A DNA stretch of 17,939 nt from Promethearchaeota archaeon. Its GTDB lineage: Archaea > Asgardarchaeota > Lokiarchaeia > Sigynarchaeales > SOKP01. Shown one piece after another: positions 14,312 to 17,939 of this stretch. The translations under genes and the position numbers were made by a program. Within the stretch, counting starts at the first letter, position 1. The number at the start of each line of letters is the position of its first letter. The notes under the pieces are model-generated. The model was not told the DNA's origin. It made no database searches and worked only from the letters and a program-made list of their open reading frames with translations. The stretch covers positions 1 through 17,939 of the forward strand of contig WJIN01000457.1 in the NCBI GenBank assembly GCA_014730295.1. Reading direction: 5' to 3'.

Positions 14312-15754
14312 ATGAAAGTCTATAACAGCTTAACGTTTCAGATGGAAGAATTCGAGACGATAAATCCTAACAAAGTATTAATGTATGTGTGCGGTCCGAC
14401 CGTATATGATAGTCCGCATCTCGGTCATGCAAAATCAGCAGTGGCGTTCGATTTGATTCGACGCTATTTAGAGTTCAAGGGATTTGATGTGAAAGTGGTG
14501 AAAAATTACACCGACATCGACGATAAAATTATCAAACGCGCAAATGAAAAAGGAATTGACTATGAAGAATTAAGTGAACGATACATCGAAGAATATGAAC
14601 AGATCATGAACGCATTAAATTTGAAGTCGGATGATGAAAATCCTCGCGCGACCGAGATAATAGATTTTATGATCGCCGTTATAAAAACGCTCATCAAGAA
14701 AGGTTATGCATACGAGAGCAACGGCTCTGTGTATTTTGCCGTGAAAACCTATGATGGCTATAATACATTATTTCAGAATGTAGAGAAAGAAGAAGACGAA
14801 GAGGATCAGGGGGGATATCAAATTCCGGACGATGAAGAGCCTCTGTACGGGGATAAGTACGATCCGAAAGACTTTGTATTATGGAAAAAATGGAAAGAAG
14901 GTGAGCCATACTGGGAAAGTCCGTGGGGTAAGGGACGCCCCGGATGGCATATCGAATGTTCTTGTATGGCTATCAAATTCTTAGGTGATGTTATTGATAT
15001 TCACGGTGGTGGACTTGACTTAAAATCACCCCACCATAAAAACGAGATCGCTCAATCAACCGCCTATACGGGAGAGGAGAAATTTGCCAATTATTTCTTC
15101 CATAACGGGTTTGTAAAAATTGATGATGAGAAGATGTCCAAATCTCTGGGCAATTTCTTTTTAGTCTCGGAAATTCTCCAAAAGTTCGAGCCGATGGTCG
15201 TCCGTTTTTTCCTGCTCTCCAGCCATTATCGCAAGTCAGTAAATTTTACCATGGAAAGCATGCAACAAGCCGAAAAAAACTATAATAAAATATTGACTAC
15301 GATTCGGAGAATATATGAATTAAATACATCAAGTAAAGATATCTCAGAGGTTCAAGAGCTTATTACCAGAGTCCAGTCTTCAAGGAAGAATATCATAGAG
15401 ATGATGGATGAGGATTTTAACACCCCCGAATCAATTGCAGAGATTTTAACACTTTTTAAAGACCTAAATCGCATCATTTTAGAAAAAAACACACCCATTA
15501 CGGAGCAGTTCAAGGATAAGTTTTTTGATTATATAGAGGATTTAGACGCGATTTTTGGTATTTTTCCTGATTTAGAGAATAAGTTACAGTTAAGGATCTC
15601 CGGTCCTATTGATGAGAAGGATAAACTTATTAAAGACCTTTTAGAGATTATAAGAGATACCAGAGATGAGCTTCGCGACCGAAAGCTCTATGAATTAAGC
15701 GATAACATAAGAAAACGCCTGCGAGATTTAGATATTCAAGTTGAAGATTCCTAA
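14312..15754 (+). CDS. cysS: Cysteinyl-tRNA synthetase
   Basis: A 480-residue class I synthetase that charges tRNA-Cys. Signature sequences: the HIGH motif as HLGH (36-39), with CGPTVYD just before it; zinc ligands C27, C216 (IECSCMA), H241 and E245 (SPHHKNEIAQS), which in this family select cysteine over serine; and KMSKS (274-278) in DDEKMSKSLGNFF. The C-terminal 170 residues are the helical anticodon-binding region. An acidic stretch (about 157-177, EKEEDEEDQGG) sits in the catalytic domain as a lineage-specific insertion. Length otherwise normal. Together with the tRNA-Cys 2.7 kb upstream it shows that this organism charges cysteine directly. A TATA-like ACTATATCG is about 65 bases before the ATG. 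It converges with sfsA, 8 bases away. Confidence 0.95.
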   Translation: MKVYNSLTFQMEEFETINPNKVLMYVCGPTVYDSPHLGHAKSAVAFDLIRRYLEFKGFDVKVVKNYTDIDDKIIKRANEKGIDYEELSERYIEEYEQIMNALNLKSDDENPRATEIIDFMIAVIKTLIKKGYAYESNGSVYFAVKTYDGYNTLFQNVEKEEDEEDQGGYQIPDDEEPLYGDKYDPKDFVLWKKWKEGEPYWESPWGKGRPGWHIECSCMAIKFLGDVIDIHGGGLDLKSPHHKNEIAQSTAYTGEEKFANYFFHNGFVKIDDEKMSKSLGNFFLVSEILQKFEPMVVRFFLLSSHYRKSVNFTMESMQQAEKNYNKILTTIRRIYELNTSSKDISEVQELITRVQSSRKNIIEMMDEDFNTPESIAEILTLFKDLNRIILEKNTPITEQFKDKFFDYIEDLDAIFGIFPDLENKLQLRISGPIDEKDKLIKDLLEIIRDTRDELRDRKLYELSDNIRKRLRDLDIQVEDS

Positions 15755-15762
15755 GCTCGATC

Positions 15763-16422
15763 CTAAAACTCTGCCAGCTCAATCTTTCCTCTATAGTATA
15801 TTCCTTCTCCATCAAATTCTATCTGGGCGGGGATGATTGGAATACCCGCTTTCCGTGCGTTTGAAAGTAATGTGGCAAATTCTGGGTCTGTTTCTCCATT
15901 CGGAGCGAATTTCTCTGCATTTCTGAGAATCAAAAATAAGAGGACGCCATTATGTTGAATAATTTCTTTTACATGTCTACGACCACGCTTGGTTGGAGCG
16001 TCTGGAAACAAGGCTAATCCATTCTTAACTAAAGATACACCCTTCACTTCTAAAGGTGTATTATCAAGAACAAAATCGATTCTACTCTTGCCTAAAGGGA
16101 CTTCTCTTCGGATTTCTGAAACATTTGAGAATTCGGGCAGCAGTTTCAGAACTTCTTCTGCGATTTTTGAATGTAGCGCAGAGTCCAATAAGATCCATTC
16201 CCCTTCCTTTTGAATCGCTTTGAGATAATAGGTTAATTTTCCTCTCGATTCAGTAAATAACACTTCCACATCCTCGATTAAAAGCTCTTCTAAGCGACCA
16301 GGGTCATGAATATGGACAGAGTCCACCTTTCCTTGATAGATGAGTTCTCCCGCAAATCGATTATGCCGTTGCTTAAATCTACCCTTTTTGAGGTCCTTCA
16401 GCTTAAATAAGAGGATTTTCAT
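15763..16422 (-). CDS. sfsA: SfsA family protein
   Basis: A 219-residue member of the SfsA family, named for sugar-fermentation stimulation in E. coli; a nuclease-like fold with DNA-binding N-terminus has been described, but its biological role is unsettled. Conserved elements: FKQRHNRFAGELIYQGK (16-32), HIHDPGRLEELL (37-48), the catalytic-type core SRIDFVLDN followed by LEVKGVSLVKNG (about 112-133) and FPDAPTKRGRRHVKEI (about 138-153), where D, E and K are arranged as in restriction-nuclease-like folds. Length is typical. The ATG start is consistent with family length; there is no clear ribosome binding site, and the upstream sequence is AT-rich. Found in many archaea, often without informative neighbours, as here. 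Confidence 0.88.
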   Translation of the reverse strand: MKILLFKLKDLKKGRFKQRHNRFAGELIYQGKVDSVHIHDPGRLEELLIEDVEVLFTESRGKLTYYLKAIQKEGEWILLDSALHSKIAEEVLKLLPEFSNVSEIRREVPLGKSRIDFVLDNTPLEVKGVSLVKNGLALFPDAPTKRGRRHVKEIIQHNGVLLFLILRNAEKFAPNGETDPEFATLLSNARKAGIPIIPAQIEFDGEGIYYRGKIELAEF

Positions 16423-16542
16423 AATTCAATTCAATCTAGTGGCTCAACAATGATTCTCCACTAATAGAGGAGTGATGAATACCATTAAAAAAGCTCGTGT
16501 TATGGAATATAAAATAAAAACCTATATGTAGTCGGGATTTCT

Positions 16543-16791
16543 ATGAGTATGATGATTGAAGCTGAGAAAAAAGATGGTATTGAAAGTTATAAATTCCATC
16601 ATATTGATACACGCAAATGCGCCTACTGTAAGGACTTTTTGTGCGAAGAAGCGTGTTTTCGAAACATCTATAAAGTTATTGATAAGGAGGGCACTCCACG
16701 GTGCACCATCGTACCCGATCGAGAGGACTTCTGCGTGAAATGCCACATCTGCACGACACAATGTAAATTCAAGGCGCTTACTATTGATTAA
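16543..16791 (+). CDS. Small dicluster ferredoxin-like protein
   Basis: An 82-residue protein with two cysteine groups: C26-x2-C29-x4-C34-x3-C38 (CAYCKDFLCEEAC) and C64-x2-C67-x2-C70-x3-C74 (CVKCHICTTQC), plus a lone C54. The second is a classical [4Fe-4S] motif; the first has four residues instead of two between the second and third cysteine, a known variant. Between them is a 25-residue linker containing YKVIDKEGTPRCTIVPDRED, typical of electron-transfer subunits of larger oxidoreductases. It probably carries electrons in the cytosol, but its partner is not in the window. A TATA-like ATATAAAATA is about 35 bases before the ATG. An internal ATG two codons on is also possible. Neither neighbour forms an obvious operon with it. 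Confidence 0.75.
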   Translation: MSMMIEAEKKDGIESYKFHHIDTRKCAYCKDFLCEEACFRNIYKVIDKEGTPRCTIVPDREDFCVKCHICTTQCKFKALTID

Positions 16792-16874
16792 ATTAGATTA
16801 AATGCTGACCTCCCTCATTTCTTATTATTAAGTCCTTTTGAACTTTTCTATTGAAGAAATCCTAAATAGAGTTA

Positions 16875-16903
16875 ACTATATATAAGAGATAGTATAACTA
16901 TCT
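16875..16903 (+). promoter_or_regulatory. TATA box with an adjoining palindromic operator
   Basis: ACTATATATAAG (16875-16886) is a strong TATA box. It is followed at once by AGATAGT-ATA-ACTATCT (16887-16903), a perfect palindrome with seven-base arms and a three-base centre. It covers the space between TATA box and expected start site (near 16906), where a bound protein would block transcription. The following gene encodes an Lrp-type regulator, so self-repression is likely. Confidence 0.55.
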
Positions 16904-16937
16904 TCTATCTTGTAATTAACAGTTTTGTCAATGAATA

Positions 16938-17480
16938 ATGGGTTCGAATAGTAGTTTAAAGTTTGATAAAATCGATAAAAAAATTATCACACTCCTTCAA
17001 AAGGATTCTACACTTACACATGATGAAATAGCTGAGAGAATCGGAAGGAGTCAGCCAACAATAGGAATTAGATTACGAAAATTGCTCAAATCTGGCGAAT
17101 TTCATATCCAACCAGGTATTAATTTCAAATCTGTAGATCTTCATATGGCAAGACTACGTTTGGTCGCTGATATGCCTGAAAAACTATTTGATATCTCCCA
17201 GTTCTGTCCATATGTGCTTAATTGCTTTTTAATGAATGGAGATTTCAATGTATTTCTATTTATTGTAAGTACTCATTTAGAGGATATCGATTCCATAGTG
17301 AACGAGCATTATCGTAAATCTAAATGGATAAAAAAAGTAGAAATGGAAATAGTTTTAGATATTGCTAAAGATCTGATATTACCGATGAAATTCGAACAAC
17401 AAGAAGACCATAGTCCTTCCGATCCCAATACGTGTATTAAAAAGTGTCCATTCTGTAATTCGGAACCTCTGACTCCATGA
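16938..17480 (+). CDS. Lrp/AsnC-type regulator with C-terminal CX3CX2C
   Basis: A 180-residue transcription regulator. Residues 8-60 form a winged helix-turn-helix: LKFDKIDKKIITLLQKDSTL, then HDEIAERIGRSQPTIGIRLR with the recognition helix around SQPTIGIRLRKL. The second half is a ligand/dimer domain (about 66-150) of the RAM type: VDLHMARLRLVA, GDFNVFLFIVS, IDSIVNEHYR and VEMEIVLDIAKD. C90 and C96 (FCPYVLNCF) lie inside it, and the tail adds TCIKKCPFC (C166, C170, C173). Typical Lrp proteins are 140-165 residues and lack such a tail, so metal, cluster or redox sensing is plausible but unproven. It is preceded by a TATA box and palindrome and followed by a truncated copy of itself. Which genes it controls is unknown. 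Confidence 0.8.
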   Translation: MGSNSSLKFDKIDKKIITLLQKDSTLTHDEIAERIGRSQPTIGIRLRKLLKSGEFHIQPGINFKSVDLHMARLRLVADMPEKLFDISQFCPYVLNCFLMNGDFNVFLFIVSTHLEDIDSIVNEHYRKSKWIKKVEMEIVLDIAKDLILPMKFEQQEDHSPSDPNTCIKKCPFCNSEPLTP

Positions 17481-17508
17481 AATTAACCAATGGATATTTT
17501 AAGAATAA

Positions 17509-17939
17509 TATCTTCTCCAGAGCGTGGGAATCAGATTAAGGAAGCTTTTAGAATCCGGAGCGTTCCACATTCAGCCTGGTGTCAATTTTAGGGCTGTAGA
17601 TATATATGTGGGGAGAGTGTCCATACAAACACAACGACCCGATAATATATTTGAATTAGCAGAATGTTGTCCATTTGTCCTCAATTGCTTTTCAGTATCT
17701 GGGGATTATAATATCGTTTTACTTATTGTTAGTACAAATTTGGATTATATTGATGCAATCGTGAACACTCATTTTCGAAAACATAAGGATTCTCAGAAAG
17801 TGAGAGTAGAAATAGTGTTAGGTATCGCAAAAGATTTCACTATTCCCGTGAGATTCGAAGAGCAACAACTCCATGATCCGACTAATCATAAAAATTGCAT
17901 TGAAGAATGCCAATTTTGCCATCAATATCTATTGACTGA
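17509..17939 (+). pseudogene. 5'-truncated tandem copy of the Lrp-type regulator
   Basis: From 17509 the frame reads YLLQ, then SVGIRLRKLLESGAFHIQPG onward, matching the preceding gene from its residue 41 to its end: VDIYVGRVS, CCPFVLNCF, GDYNIVLLIVS, IDAIVNTHFRK, VEIVLGIAKD and the C-terminal CIEECQFC. About half the aligned positions are identical by eye. The first 40 codons, including the first HTH helices, are missing: in frame upstream there are stops (TAA at 17500 and 17506), and only 28 bases separate the two genes. The frame is otherwise uninterrupted to the window end, where the stop is not yet reached. GTG 17524 could formally start a protein with only the recognition helix and RAM domain, but no ribosome binding site is visible. 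It may be a relic or a deliberately HTH-less partner. Confidence 0.7.

Overview
The window reads as a fragment of an archaeal genome, AT-rich and gene-dense. The evidence is TATA-type promoters (CTATAAAAAG, ACTATATATAAG) rather than -35/-10 pairs, at least one probable leaderless start (sulfatase), GAGGTGA-type ribosome binding sites, a pre-tRNA with introns outside the anticodon loop and no encoded CCA, an Lrp/AsnC-type regulator, a geranylgeranyl-reductase-like flavoprotein and a secreted repeat protein with an IPGF-type C-terminal anchor. An Asgard (Lokiarchaeia-like) origin would fit the gene mix, but that is inference; no phylogenetic marker is present to settle it.

Layout. 1-401: a broken end, with the last part of an MFS transporter on + abutting a head-to-head coding-like stretch on -. 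533-2683 (+): thioredoxin reductase, then an epoxyqueuosine-reductase-like Fe-S protein whose real start is probably an AUU codon. 2708-4108 (-): FAD reductase of the geranylgeranyl reductase type. 4330-5790 (+): complete GPH-family symporter, facing a cytosolic formylglycine-type sulfatase (5886-7391, -). 7392-7978 has no large gene but holds a possible 30-residue membrane peptide and a GC-rich hairpin with its own TATA box that looks like a small RNA gene. 7979-8614 (-): tandem pair of small Hsp20-like proteins with unusual conserved cysteines. 8907-10679 (+): cysE-cysK operon, CysE carrying an extra N-terminal CxxC...CxxC segment. 10705-11301 (-): DUF169 protein. 11529-11655 (+): tRNA-Cys(GCA) interrupted in both the D loop and the T loop. 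11771-13309 (-): secreted seven-repeat protein, probably a seven-bladed beta-propeller. 13636-14229 (+): leucine-rich-repeat protein. 14312-15754 (+): cysteinyl-tRNA synthetase. 15763-16422 (-): SfsA. 16543-16791 (+): small dicluster ferredoxin. 16938-17939 (+): an Lrp-type regulator with a C-terminal cysteine cluster, followed by a 5'-truncated copy of itself.

How it fits together. Within about 7 kb lie serine acetyltransferase, cysteine synthase, tRNA-Cys and CysRS, so cysteine synthesis and its loading on tRNA sit together; this indicates the direct CysRS route rather than the SepRS/SepCysS route. Several other products here are cysteine- or Fe-S-rich (thioredoxin reductase, QueG-like protein, ferredoxin, Lrp C-terminus, Hsp20 pair, DUF169). 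A thiol or sulfur theme is attractive but unproven. The sulfatase and the adjacent GPH symporter could form a small module for sulfated substrates.

The best candidate for something new is the doubly interrupted tRNA-Cys. Removing 21 nt from the D loop and 33 nt from the T loop gives a 73-nt tRNA with correct stems, conserved loop bases, a G15-C48 pair and U73.
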